From: Cryobacterium luteum
Lineage (GTDB): Bacteria; Actinomycetota; Actinomycetes; Actinomycetales; Microbacteriaceae
Length of the DNA stretch: 64,000 nt
Assembly (NCBI RefSeq): GCF_900110125.1
Contig: NZ_FOCN01000006.1
Coordinates: forward strand, 1-64,000
Direction of reading: 5' to 3'
Positions 6,940-15,722 of the stretch are shown here, piece by piece; the stretch's first letter is position 1, and every line of letters begins with the position of its first letter. The position numbers were made by a program, and so were the translations under genes. The notes beneath the pieces are model-generated. The model ran no database searches, was not told the DNA's origin, and saw only the letters and a list, made by a program, of their open reading frames with translations.

Positions 6940-8979
6940 ATGGGGGACCGCTTGAGCCGAACAATTGCACGCGCCTACTACTCATCGCCTGTCCATGAGT
7001 TTCTTCGCAAGGACTCGAGCGCTATTGTCGGGCGATTGATTGCGAACGCAAGAAATGTTGAGCAAGCGCAGCTTGTGGCCTGGCAGCAGCAGATCGAAAT
7101 CCTCAAACGAGAGCTCGCTGTGGATCCGCTGGGCGACGTGTATTTTGAGTTCTCAATTCCGCGAGTTGGCCGGCGAGCCGACGTCGTTGTTGTGAAAGAC
7201 TCGGCAATCTTCGTACTTGAATTCAAAGTCGGGGCGGAGAGCTTTGACGCCGCTGACATACGACAGGCGGAGGGTTATGCCATTGATCTAAAGAATTTCC
7301 ACAGCACCAGCGAAAATGTGCCTATTATTCCTGTGCTGATTTGCACGCGTGCGCAGGTATGGGAAGTGGAGCTCGTCTTTAATGAAGATAAAGTAGCGGC
7401 ACCAATTCGCACAAACGGCCACAATCTCGGGTGGATTCTTTCAAGTGTCGTGGGAGAAGCCGACTTTGCGCCCATTGACGCCACGAAATGGGCGGGTGGC
7501 ACATATAATCCCACGCCGACGATTATTGAAGCGGCACAGTATTTGTATGCGAACCACAGTGTTGAGGAAATAAGCCGGAGTGGAGCGACAGCTGAAAACC
7601 TGTCGCTAACAACTGAAACAATTCAAGAAGTAGTGCGAAGCTCTCGCAAATGGGGCAGGAAGAGTATCTGCTTTGTCACTGGGGTGCCGGGATCGGGCAA
7701 AACCCTCGCTGGCCTGAATATCGCAACTGTTCTTGACGATGAGGACCAGCTATTTGAACAGGACTTGGCGGTGTTCCTGTCAGGCAACGGGCCCTTAGTG
7801 ACGGTACTTCGGGAGGCACTGGCCCGCGATACTAAGTTGCGTAACCCTGAGGCATCCATTACCAGTGCGCGGCGAGAAACCGAACGATTCATTCAAAATG
7901 TTCACCACTTTCGGGATGAAACGATGCGCGACCCAAAGGCGCCGCGTGAGCGCGTAGTAGTTTTCGATGAAGCGCAAAGGGCCTGGGACAAAGCGCAGAC
8001 CGTGAAATTCATGTCGCAGAAGAAGGGGATTGTAGACTTCGATATGTCAGAGCCGGAATTCCTGATAGGAGTGATGGATCGGCACGTCGATTGGTGTGTT
8101 GTCGTTGCTTTGATTGGGGGTGGACAAGAAATCAACACTGGCGAGGTCGGTCTGCCGGGCTGGTTCGACGCCCTTAAGTTGAAATATCCCGAATGGGATG
8201 TGTACTTCTCTTCCCAACTGTCAGACGATGCCTACGATGGTGGGGACCTTGACTTTGCTGAGCTTGCGTCGAACGTAAGAGTCGCAGAATCAAGGCCGGG
8301 GCTTCATCTTTCGACGTCGATGCGGTCTTTTCGGGCCGAATACCTTTCACGCATGGTTCACTATTTGATTAACAATGAGCCAGACTTGGCTCAATTTGAA
8401 TATCGGAAATTCCAGGCGGACTATCCGATATATATTACTCGAGACATTGGCGATGCTCGCGCATGGCTGATTCGCCAGAATCGCGGAACAGAATCGCGCG
8501 GCGTTCTCGCCTCCTCGGGCGGAATGCGGTTGCGACCTTATGGAATTCACGCGTCGAATCGCCTGGAACCGGCGCAGTGGTTCCTCAACGAACCATTGGA
8601 TGTCCGTTCGAGCGATGCTATGGAGCTCGTTGCAACAGAGTTCGACATCCAGGGTTTGGAGCTCGACTGGTCCCTCATCGGTTGGGACGCGGACCTGCGT
8701 CATACCGGGGGAGAGTTTGAACACTGGCAGTTCAAGGGAACGGCATGGCAGGCCCGCCGTAGTGCCAGCAGTCAACGATTCTTAGAGAACGCCTATCGCG
8801 TACTCCTTACTAGAGCTCGCCAAGGAATGGTCATTTTTGTGCCAAGGGGAGATGCGAGCGACCCTACGCGTGCATTCGAGTTCTACGACGACACCTACAA
8901 GTACCTGCGTAAGTGCGGGCTGAAGGGCTTGACTACCCGCGACACGATTCCGGCACTTCCTGTCTGCGACGGCGAATGA
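6940..8979 (+). CDS. DUF2075 ATPase/helicase with N-terminal PD-(D/E)XK nuclease
   Basis: 679 residues. Residues ~60-140 show a PD-(D/E)XK nuclease: D81 in GRRADVV, E94-F-K96 in VLEFKVG, and a QxxxY helix (Q109, Y113). A P-loop ATPase of the DUF2075 class follows: Walker A GVPGSGKT (249-256), Walker B VVFDEAQRAW (D344, E345), and later helicase-like motifs ending YRVLLTRARQG. The ATG at 6940 has no ribosome site, while GGGGGA lies 4 bases before a TTG at 6952, so the true start may be TTG 6952. Nuclease plus ATPase in an AT-richer island suggests a nucleic-acid defence function. This is inference. Confidence 0.75.
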   Translation: MGDRLSRTIARAYYSSPVHEFLRKDSSAIVGRLIANARNVEQAQLVAWQQQIEILKRELAVDPLGDVYFEFSIPRVGRRADVVVVKDSAIFVLEFKVGAESFDAADIRQAEGYAIDLKNFHSTSENVPIIPVLICTRAQVWEVELVFNEDKVAAPIRTNGHNLGWILSSVVGEADFAPIDATKWAGGTYNPTPTIIEAAQYLYANHSVEEISRSGATAENLSLTTETIQEVVRSSRKWGRKSICFVTGVPGSGKTLAGLNIATVLDDEDQLFEQDLAVFLSGNGPLVTVLREALARDTKLRNPEASITSARRETERFIQNVHHFRDETMRDPKAPRERVVVFDEAQRAWDKAQTVKFMSQKKGIVDFDMSEPEFLIGVMDRHVDWCVVVALIGGGQEINTGEVGLPGWFDALKLKYPEWDVYFSSQLSDDAYDGGDLDFAELASNVRVAESRPGLHLSTSMRSFRAEYLSRMVHYLINNEPDLAQFEYRKFQADYPIYITRDIGDARAWLIRQNRGTESRGVLASSGGMRLRPYGIHASNRLEPAQWFLNEPLDVRSSDAMELVATEFDIQGLELDWSLIGWDADLRHTGGEFEHWQFKGTAWQARRSASSQRFLENAYRVLLTRARQGMVIFVPRGDASDPTRAFEFYDDTYKYLRKCGLKGLTTRDTIPALPVCDGE

Positions 8980-9185
8980 GTAAATCCGTATGCGAGTAGG
9001 GATGGCGTCGTCCCCGAGATGGGCGCGTCCAATGCATGAGGTCCCCATCCGTGGGCCGCGCCTGAGACCGAAGTGTAGTTATTGTTCGAAGCATGTGTCA
9101 AAGCCCGAGGCGGCTAGTTCCGCTTGTTTCAAGAATATGGCCTGACGGAGAAAGCGGACGTGAATATGGTTTTAGGGAGTCGATC

Positions 9186-9524
9186 ATGATTTCATCAATG
9201 ATTGTGTCGCAAGTTGCTGGTATCGCTGCCGTAATGCTGTGGGCGGGTATCTTGCCATTCGCTGCCTCGTGGATGCTTGACGGCGTCGTGCAGATTTTTC
9301 GGGGCAACGGACTCAAGCTATTCTTTATGGGTCTGGGCTTTGCCGTGCTTGTTGCCGGCACGGGCTATTTCGCGCGCCAGTATGGTTTGGATGCCTCCGA
9401 CGCTCCCGCCAGCTCGATTGAAGGCTTGAATTCCCTCGCCCAGACGATCCTCACATTCACAGTCCCGCTTGCCCTCATCGCGTTCGCTGCGCGCACGATC
9501 AAGCTTCTACTCAAGTCTCGATGA
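9186..9524 (+). CDS. Small integral membrane protein coupled to the HelD-like helicase
   Basis: A 112-residue protein with about three membrane segments (IAAVMLWAGILPFAASWML, LFFMGLGFAVLVAGTGYFA, ILTFTVPLALIAFAA) and a basic C-terminus. The start at 9186 has AGGGAG upstream; an earlier in-frame GTG has no support. Its stop overlaps the helicase start (ATGA, 9521-9524), so translation of the helicase depends on this gene. No family was recognised. A membrane protein translationally tied to a nuclease-helicase is unusual. Confidence 0.6.
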   Translation: MISSMIVSQVAGIAAVMLWAGILPFAASWMLDGVVQIFRGNGLKLFFMGLGFAVLVAGTGYFARQYGLDASDAPASSIEGLNSLAQTILTFTVPLALIAFAARTIKLLLKSR

Positions 9525-12304
9525 CCAAACACGCCCTCGAAATATGGCAGCCCTCTGCCTGGGGCAAGGCACTCACCGGTTCGGGTGGCTGGCAACTTTC
9601 CCTCCACGACGACATCGTCGCGGTCACCATCGGCGGTGCTGCCGTTGCGACTGCCATCGAGGATATCGACACCGTTGTCGTCAGCCGCGGCATGTTCTGG
9701 AGCCAGATCGAGCTGCAGGTGGGGGAGCGGGTGAACCGGCTCCGCGGCATCCGCTCGAAAGATGCCGCTGCGTTTGAGCACGCCTTCACGTCGGCGCGGC
9801 AGTCGTTACAGCTTCGGCAGCTCACCGCCGAGTTCGACGCGGCAGCCCGCCAGGCGACACTCTGGCTAAACAGCTTCACTGCTTCGCTCACTGAACACCT
9901 GCGCACTATGGGCTGGATCACCAGGGAATTCAGCACCGAATGGGCCGCGCGCAAGTCTGCCGTCGGCTTCAGCCACCTGCTCGACGAGAAGTCCTTGCGA
10001 CCGCATATAGCAGCCCAGCCGGCCGACATCGCCGACACGATTGCTCACTGGTCAGAAGACATGTTTGCCGTCATCGCGCGTGAAAATCAGAACCATCTCG
10101 AGCGGGAAGCGGATGAGTGTCGGGAATTCTTCGACAACGTTGAATCGTCGCCTCTGACCCCAGAGCAGACCCGGGCCGTTGTCTGCTTCGACAACCGGAT
10201 GCTCGTTGTCGCCTCTGCTGGTTCGGGCAAGACCTCCACGATGGTCGCCAAAGCCGGCTACGCGCTGCACCGCAATCTCATTCCGGCCGACAAGATACTC
10301 ATGCTCGCCTTCAACTCGGCGGCAGCCAAACAGCTGCAGCAGCGCACCCGGTACCGCCTCACCCCGCTGGGGCTTGACGCCGACAAAGTTGTTGCTCGCA
10401 CGTTTCACGCCTTCGGCCTCGACATCATCGGTCAGGCAACCGGCAAGAAGCCGTCGTTGGCGCCGTGGCTCGAAGGTGGCAAGGGCATCGAGCAGCTGGG
10501 TCGGATCGTTGACCGACTGAGGGCCACCGATGTCATGTTCCGCTCGGAGTGGGACTTCTTTCGCGCCGTGCTGGCCCGCGACTACCCTGACGACAACGGC
10601 GAGAAGGTCGACGCAAGTGAGGGTTTTCAGACCTTGCAAGGCGTGCCGGTCCGGAGCCCTGCTGAGCGAATAATCGCGGACTGGCTCTTCTTCAACGGGG
10701 TCGACTACATCTACGAGAAGCGGTACGAGATCGAGACCGCCGACGCCGAGCACGGGCAGTATCGGCCAGACTTCTACTTTCCAGATATCAAGACATACCA
10801 CGAGCATTGGGCGATCGATGCAGATGGATCGTCGCCCTTCGAAGGCTACCTAGACGACGTCGCGTGGAAGCGCAAGGTTCATCGCACCAACGGAACTACG
10901 CTTCTCGAGACAACGCGAGGTGAGCTGTACGGCGGCACCGCACTTATCGCGCTCGCGAAACAACTAACCGAACTCGGGATCACACTTCAGCCCGACCCCG
11001 ATCGGCTCGCCGCCGGCCAGAAGCCGGTCGAGAACGCACTCCTGCTTGGCACATTTCGCACTTTTCTAATCCATGCCAAGAGCAATTGCCTCACCGACGA
11101 GCAGCTCAGGGAGAACCTCGCCGTGCTCGCTCACGGCCCCGTGCGGTACCGCGACGCGTCGTTCTTGAGACTGTTCACCGCCATCCGTCGGGAATGGAAC
11201 GCGCAGCTGGCTGCCGACGACTGCATCGACTTCGAAGACATGCTCACGCTATCGGCGCAACACCTCGAGGCCGGCGACTGGGATAGCCCCTACGATCTCG
11301 TGATGGTCGACGAATTTCAGGACGCAAGCTTTGCCCGCGCCCGCCTGGCTCGAGCGCTCGTGGACGCACCCGGACGCTATCTGTTCGCGGTCGGCGACGA
11401 CTGGCAAAGCATCAACCGCTTCGCCGGCGCCGATGTCTCGGTCATGACTGAGTTCGAGAGCTGGTTCGGCCCGAGTGAGACCATGCGCCTCGAGCGCACC
11501 TTTCGATTTCCGCAATCAATAGCGGATGTCTCCAGCGCCTTCGTCATGCAGAACCCCACACAGATCGCGAAGAGCGTCGTTTCGTCAACTGCCGAGTATG
11601 CGCCGACGGTAGAGATCATGTCGGTCGAAGCAGAGAGCGCTGTCGCCCTGGCCATCCGTCACCGTTTGACGACACTGCATGGCCGCGTGGCGAGCGGCGC
11701 AATCCCCGGCGTACCGGGGCGCAAGGTCTCGGTGCTCGTGCTCGGCCGGTATCGCCACCAGAGCAGTTATTTGGAGGGGTGCAAGCCCCTCACGGATCTG
11801 CTCGACATCTCGTTCATGACCATCCACGCCTCGAAGGGTGGAGAGGCCGACTACATCGTGATGCCCGGCCTGGTCTCAGGTAAATGGGGATTCCCGAGCA
11901 CTATTCCCAACGACCCGGTCTTGCGCCTCGCTATGCCGGCCGCTGAAGAATTTCCGAAGGCGGAGGAGCGGCGCCTCCTCTATGTTGCGCTGACCCGCGC
12001 GCGGCGTAGCGTGTTGCTGGTGACAATCGACAAGCGCGAATCTCGCTTCGTCATGGAACTCATCCGCGATCAGGCTGTGCTGCGCACGAATGCGATCGGC
12101 GAGGTGCTGCACTCGATTGTCTGCCCGCGCTGCGGCCGCGGATTCATGGTCGAACGCACGAGCAAGAGGGGCCCCTTTCTCGGCTGCCGCCGCTACCCGC
12201 GCTGCAAGGCGACACTCTCCATCGACGGCAGCCCGTCGGTGCCGATCGTGAAGCCGGCTACCGGGTACCGCAAACCCTTCACGCCGTACCGCCGCAACCG
12301 CTGA
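9521..12304 (+). CDS. HelD-like (helicase IV) UvrD-family helicase with internal nuclease and zinc ribbon
   Basis: 927 residues. The N-terminal domain (~1-200) resembles that of E. coli helicase IV. SF1A motifs follow: Walker A ASAGSGKT (231-238), TFHAFGL, DEFQD (597-601), VGDDWQSINRFAGAD, FMTIHASKGGEADY and ERRLLYVALTRARR. Inserted at ~380-465 is a PD-(D/E)XK-like nuclease: E382, RPDFYFPD (D417), E428, and KRK...LLET (E463). A topoisomerase-type zinc ribbon (CPRC...GCRRYPRC) sits near 868-897. Helicase IV of E. coli (684 aa) lacks both additions. The protein probably unwinds and cuts DNA in repair or defence. It is coupled to the preceding membrane protein by a 4-base overlap. Confidence 0.85.
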   Translation: MTKHALEIWQPSAWGKALTGSGGWQLSLHDDIVAVTIGGAAVATAIEDIDTVVVSRGMFWSQIELQVGERVNRLRGIRSKDAAAFEHAFTSARQSLQLRQLTAEFDAAARQATLWLNSFTASLTEHLRTMGWITREFSTEWAARKSAVGFSHLLDEKSLRPHIAAQPADIADTIAHWSEDMFAVIARENQNHLEREADECREFFDNVESSPLTPEQTRAVVCFDNRMLVVASAGSGKTSTMVAKAGYALHRNLIPADKILMLAFNSAAAKQLQQRTRYRLTPLGLDADKVVARTFHAFGLDIIGQATGKKPSLAPWLEGGKGIEQLGRIVDRLRATDVMFRSEWDFFRAVLARDYPDDNGEKVDASEGFQTLQGVPVRSPAERIIADWLFFNGVDYIYEKRYEIETADAEHGQYRPDFYFPDIKTYHEHWAIDADGSSPFEGYLDDVAWKRKVHRTNGTTLLETTRGELYGGTALIALAKQLTELGITLQPDPDRLAAGQKPVENALLLGTFRTFLIHAKSNCLTDEQLRENLAVLAHGPVRYRDASFLRLFTAIRREWNAQLAADDCIDFEDMLTLSAQHLEAGDWDSPYDLVMVDEFQDASFARARLARALVDAPGRYLFAVGDDWQSINRFAGADVSVMTEFESWFGPSETMRLERTFRFPQSIADVSSAFVMQNPTQIAKSVVSSTAEYAPTVEIMSVEAESAVALAIRHRLTTLHGRVASGAIPGVPGRKVSVLVLGRYRHQSSYLEGCKPLTDLLDISFMTIHASKGGEADYIVMPGLVSGKWGFPSTIPNDPVLRLAMPAAEEFPKAEERRLLYVALTRARRSVLLVTIDKRESRFVMELIRDQAVLRTNAIGEVLHSIVCPRCGRGFMVERTSKRGPFLGCRRYPRCKATLSIDGSPSVPIVKPATGYRKPFTPYRRNR

Positions 12305-12586
12305 CGACCCTTCGTCCTTGAACGTTGTGTGAGCGCCAGCCCCGTCCCGCCGTGAGCGGTCTGCGGGCCTCTCGGCGGGGGAGCAAGGCCCTGCGCTCTG
12401 AGTCGCCAGAACGTCTCTAAATCGGCCCTGTCCGAGGGCCGCGGGCCGGCTACGTGTTAGCTAAAGTGCGAAGTGCGGGGTGAAGCCCGCCTCGCGCATT
12501 CAGGACGCTTGTTGGAATGCACGGCCATTCAGCCGCGCGCCCTGCAACTGGATCGAACGCGTCGAGCTAGCGAGAGGACAGCCAGC
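12305..12586. other. Non-coding gap after the helicase
   Basis: About 280 bases, GC-rich, with no convincing gene. An open frame on the plus strand extends back to 12473 but carries no family similarity before 12587. GAGAGG at 12572-12577 is the likely ribosome site of the broken helicase copy that follows. No terminator with a T-run was found. Confidence 0.4.
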
Positions 12587-13085
12587 ATGCCGTCAACTTG
12601 GCAGCCATCCGCATGGGGCAAGGTCCTGACCCGCTCCGGTAACTGGAAACTCGCCCTCCACGGCGACAGCGTCACGGTTACCCTGAGTGGCGTCGCTATC
12701 GTAACCGCGGTTGAGAACTTCGATGCTGTCGTCGTCACTCGCGGCGTGTTCTGGAGTCAAATCCGGCTCGAGGTGGGGGAGTGGGTGAGTCGGCTTTACG
12801 GCATCCGCTCCAAGGATGCTGCCGCGTTTGAACGAGCCTTCGCCGCGACGCTTGAGGCGCTGCAACTTCGGCAGCGCACTGCAGAGATCGATGCGGCAGC
12901 CCAACGAGCGAGCCTTGGGTAACCTCGTCGACGTTGCCAACCTGCTCGACACTAAGGTCACGCTGCTCGTGGCCGCCGACCCGGACTCCCTCTCGGGCAA
13001 GGCGCGCAAGGCCCGCGACTACGGAATCCCGATCGTGGGGGAGACTGCCATGGCGCGGCTGGCCGGGGCCTTCCCGCCGCGCTGA
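12587..13085 (+). pseudogene. Truncated second copy of the HelD N-terminal domain fused to a BRCT remnant
   Basis: Starting at ATG 12587, about 105 residues match the N-terminus of the intact helicase at roughly two-thirds identity by eye (both begin WQPSAWGK; both contain FWSQI and GIRSKDAAAFE). Reading stops at 12922. Immediately after, in another frame, 12919-13085 encodes LLVAADPDSLSGKARKARDYGIPIV. That is the core of a BRCT domain as in actinobacterial exonuclease/DNA polymerase III epsilon-like proteins. The helicase motor and the start of the BRCT gene are both missing, so one deletion appears to have joined two genes. The 111-residue helicase stub could still be made. Confidence 0.8.
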
Positions 13086-13132
13086 TTCCAGGTAGCGCCG
13101 GACGGTGCCGCTGTCGTGGAGATGCTGTGGCG

Positions 13133-13162
13133 TTGACTTTATCGCCGAATTCCTCATAGGCT
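13133..13162 (+). promoter_or_regulatory. Putative sigma-70 promoter of the ThuA gene
   Basis: TTGACT (13133-13138), an 18-base spacer and TAGGCT (13157-13162) lie about 90 bases before the ThuA start. The -35 box is near consensus and the -10 box is the looser actinobacterial kind. This is a pattern match only. Confidence 0.4.
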
Positions 13163-13254
13163 ATCGACGAAGGCATATGTCGTTGCACGCAACATATTAC
13201 GCGACGGCGGCGGAAAGCAACCACCTCAGGTTGCACTCAATGAGGAGTACACCG

Positions 13255-14340
13255 ATGCAGATGCATGTGAAACGAATGGCAACCGGGATTGCGGCGGTGG
13301 GGCTGATGCTCAGCCTCGGCGCCGTCGCTGCACCGGCAACTGCCGACGATGACGAGTACAAGGTGCTGGTGGTCGGGGAAACCCTCGGGTTTCGACACTC
13401 GCACATCGATGACACAACGCTCGCGGTGGCCAAGCTGGGCCAGCAAAACGGTTTCACCGTGGACGTGTGGGATTCGCGTCAGCCAGCACTGACCCTAACG
13501 TCCACTCCATTCACCACGGCCAAGGACCTGTCGCAATACGCAACCATCATCTTCGCGTCACCGGTGGACGCTACGAACAACCTCGACCCACTCCGTCCGC
13601 GGCTGCTCGACGACGCGGAGTTGTCGGCGTTCCAGGGCTACATCCGAGGCGGCGGCGGCTTTGTCGGTCTGCACGCCGCGACGGATTCAATGCACACCGT
13701 GCCCTGGTACAGCGACCTCACCGGGGGCGGCGCCCGCTTCCTCGGCCACCCGGCACAACAGACGGCCACACTGCATGTCGAGAGCCCGAATCATCCGTCG
13801 ACGTCGATGCTGCCGGCAGCATGGGAGCTCTTCGATGAGTGGTACAACTTCACGTCCAACCCCCGCGACAGCGTGCACGTGTTGATCACCCTCGACGAAT
13901 CAACGTACAACCCGGGTAGCGGCGCGATGGGCGCCGACCACCCCCTCTCCTGGTGCCAGAACTTCGAGGGCGGACGCTCCTGGTACGAAGGCGCTGGACA
14001 CGTCGACGCGAACTACTCCGACCCGATGTTCCTCGCCCACATTCTCGGCGGCATCGAATGGACGGCCGGCGTCGTCAGCGGCGGCGGCGACTGCGTCACG
14101 TTCGGTGAGGTCGACAAGGTTCTGGCAGGGTTGGATGACGGCTCCCAGAAGTACACGAAGCTCTCCGCTCAGCTGGCGAATTACCTCGACAACGCCGAGA
14201 TCGCAGCGGATGCTGGCGACCACGCCGGTGCAGCGGCGACGCTCCGCAAGGCCCAGGCCAAGGCGCACGGGCTTCAGGACGACGTGCTGGTCTCTAAGCT
14301 CGGTAACCTCGTGACGTGGCAGCGGGGTTTGGGTTCCTAA
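13255..14340 (+). CDS. Secreted ThuA-domain protein with C-terminal FIMAH-like domain
   Basis: 361 residues. A signal peptide (VKRMATGIAAVGLMLSLGAVAAPATA) is followed by a ThuA glutamine-amidotransferase-like fold with GETLGFRHSHID, GGGGFVGLHAATDS, WYSDLTGG and HPLSW. ThuA proteins are linked to trehalose/disaccharide handling in rhizobia, and secreted forms often act on sugars. The last ~80 residues form a helical domain (VDKVLAGLDDGSQKYTKLSAQ...) like the FIMAH domain of secreted hydrolases. ATG 13255 is chosen because GAGGAG lies 7 bases upstream and the signal peptide follows; earlier in-frame starts are unsupported. Confidence 0.82.
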   Translation: MQMHVKRMATGIAAVGLMLSLGAVAAPATADDDEYKVLVVGETLGFRHSHIDDTTLAVAKLGQQNGFTVDVWDSRQPALTLTSTPFTTAKDLSQYATIIFASPVDATNNLDPLRPRLLDDAELSAFQGYIRGGGGFVGLHAATDSMHTVPWYSDLTGGGARFLGHPAQQTATLHVESPNHPSTSMLPAAWELFDEWYNFTSNPRDSVHVLITLDESTYNPGSGAMGADHPLSWCQNFEGGRSWYEGAGHVDANYSDPMFLAHILGGIEWTAGVVSGGGDCVTFGEVDKVLAGLDDGSQKYTKLSAQLANYLDNAEIAADAGDHAGAAATLRKAQAKAHGLQDDVLVSKLGNLVTWQRGLGS

Positions 14341-14342
14341 AC

Positions 14343-14362
14343 CCACGACGCGGCGGTCGTGG
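14343..14362 (+). terminator. Stem-loop after the ThuA gene
   Basis: CCACGAC and GTCGTGG form a 7-bp stem around 6 bases, directly after the stop codon. There is no T-run, so intrinsic termination is uncertain. It may instead be a 3'-end stabilising hairpin. Confidence 0.3.
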
Positions 14363-14440
14363 TGGTGGATCTCCCCGCGTGTCTTGGAAATACCGGTTTT
14401 AGCCGTCCGTCGGCCAGCTTGCTGGGCTCCGATGCAACGA

Positions 14441-14815
14441 CTACGAAATGTCGACGATCTGCTTGCCGAGCGGCATGAGCGCCACGGGGATGAGCTTGAA
14501 GTTGGCGATGCCGAACGGGATGCCGATGATCGTCACGCAGAGGGCGATGCCGGAGAGCAGATGTTCGAGGGCGATCCACCAGCCGGCCAGAATCACCCAG
14601 ATGACATTTCCGAGGAGGGACGCGGCGCCCGCACCCGGCGCCTCAACCACGGTCTTGCCAAACGGCCAGAGCGCGTAGACGCCGATGCGTGCGGCTGCGA
14701 TTCCCCACGGGATGGTCACGATGAGAATACACATGATGACGGCCGCCAGCATGTAGCCGAGGAACAGCCAGAACCCCGACAGTACGAGCCAGATGATATT
14801 GAGAAGAGTCTTCAT
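14441..14815 (-). CDS. YccF-domain membrane protein
   Basis: 124 residues with two YccF repeats, each a hydrophobic hairpin containing an IPxGI/IPFGI turn: IVTIPWGIAAARIGVYALWPFG and IIGIPFGIANFKL...LMPLGK. The length and the N-terminus LLNIIWLVLSGFWLFLGY match the family (E. coli YccF is about 148 aa). It is an inner-membrane protein of unknown function. It stands alone on the minus strand, divergent from the DUF2256/DUF3253 gene. Confidence 0.9.
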   Translation of the reverse strand: MKTLLNIIWLVLSGFWLFLGYMLAAVIMCILIVTIPWGIAAARIGVYALWPFGKTVVEAPGAGAASLLGNVIWVILAGWWIALEHLLSGIALCVTIIGIPFGIANFKLIPVALMPLGKQIVDIS

Positions 14816-14886
14816 GGTGGCTTCATTCTCTCAGGTCGGTGCTGCCCAGTACGGCACGATCCCCGGTCTCCGGGCAAGATAGGGCC

Positions 14887-15297
14887 ATGGCCCACCGTCA
14901 ATCAAAGCCGTCCGATGCCGACCCCGCGACTGACCGGGCGGATAGGACCTGCGCGTCGTGCGGCCGTCGCATCGAGTGGCGCGCGAAGTGGGCCAAGAAC
15001 TGGGATTCGGTGAAGTACTGCTCGGCCGCGTGCCGGTCACACGGTGTCGATGCCACCGACCTGCAGCTCGAAACGACCATCGTGACGCTGCTCCAGGCGC
15101 GGGCGCACGATTCCACGATCTGCCCGTCTGACGCAGCGCGAGCCATCGGTGGCGAGGAATGGCGCGACCTGATGGAGCCGGCCCGCCGAGCCGCCCGCCG
15201 CATGGTCGCCCGCGGCGAACTGCAGATCACGCAGCGCGGAGTCGTGGTCGACCCGTCGACGGCGAAGGGCGCCATTCGGTTGCGCACGCCGCGCTAG
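14887..15297 (+). CDS. DUF2256/DUF3253 fusion protein
   Basis: 136 residues. The N-terminal half has the DUF2256 zinc-knuckle pattern CASCGRRIEWRAKWAKNW...YCSAACRSHGV. The C-terminal half (ETTIVTLLQARAHDSTICPSDAARAIGG...WRDLMEPARRAARRMVARGEL) is the winged-helix-like DUF3253. This fusion is common in bacteria, but its function is unknown; nucleic-acid binding is plausible. The ATG at 14887 follows AGATAGGGCC. A short echo of the AACRSHGV stretch occurs at 16188-16220. Confidence 0.85.
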   Translation: MAHRQSKPSDADPATDRADRTCASCGRRIEWRAKWAKNWDSVKYCSAACRSHGVDATDLQLETTIVTLLQARAHDSTICPSDAARAIGGEEWRDLMEPARRAARRMVARGELQITQRGVVVDPSTAKGAIRLRTPR

Positions 15298-15365
15298 GTG
15301 GTCAGGATCCGGGGCCGGCGGCATCCGCTAAGTAAGGCGTGTCGACGACCTGCTTGGCATCGCGC

Positions 15366-15722
15366 CTATCGTGGCTTGACATCAGGCGCGGCCTTGCCGG
15401 CGGCCGAAAGTACTGCCTGTCGCGCGAAGGCGGAAATCGTCTGGCCGTTCTGGGCCGCTGCGCGGGAGATATAGTCCAGGTCGTCTTCAGCGAGACGAAA
15501 CTGCACAACCGGGGAGTGCTTGCCGTCGCGGCCCGGAGATTTGCGACCAGGAACGAGATTTCGCCGGCGGGCCTTGGCTAGTGCGTCGGCGGCAATTTCG
15601 GCAGCGACTTTGTCGGTTAGCCTGCGACCATCATCAAGGATGAATTCCTCGCGGTCAAGATCGATGTCGGACACGACGGCGTCCTTGCTCACCACAAACT
15701 TCGCCGGGTCAAGATTGGTCAT
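15366..15722 (-). CDS. Putative ribbon-helix-helix antitoxin
   Basis: 118 residues. The C-terminal half (VVQFRLAEDDLDYISRAAAQNGQTISAFARQAV) fits a ribbon-helix-helix DNA-binding fold. The N-terminal half (VSDIDLDREEFILDDGRRLTDKVAAEIAADALAKAR) is acidic and could contact a partner protein. Its ATG overlaps the stop of the upstream 75-residue gene by 4 bases. The gene order, toxin first and antitoxin second, is reversed from the usual but known for HigBA, BrnTA and related modules. The identification rests on architecture. Confidence 0.6.
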   Translation of the reverse strand: MTNLDPAKFVVSKDAVVSDIDLDREEFILDDGRRLTDKVAAEIAADALAKARRRNLVPGRKSPGRDGKHSPVVQFRLAEDDLDYISRAAAQNGQTISAFARQAVLSAAGKAAPDVKPR

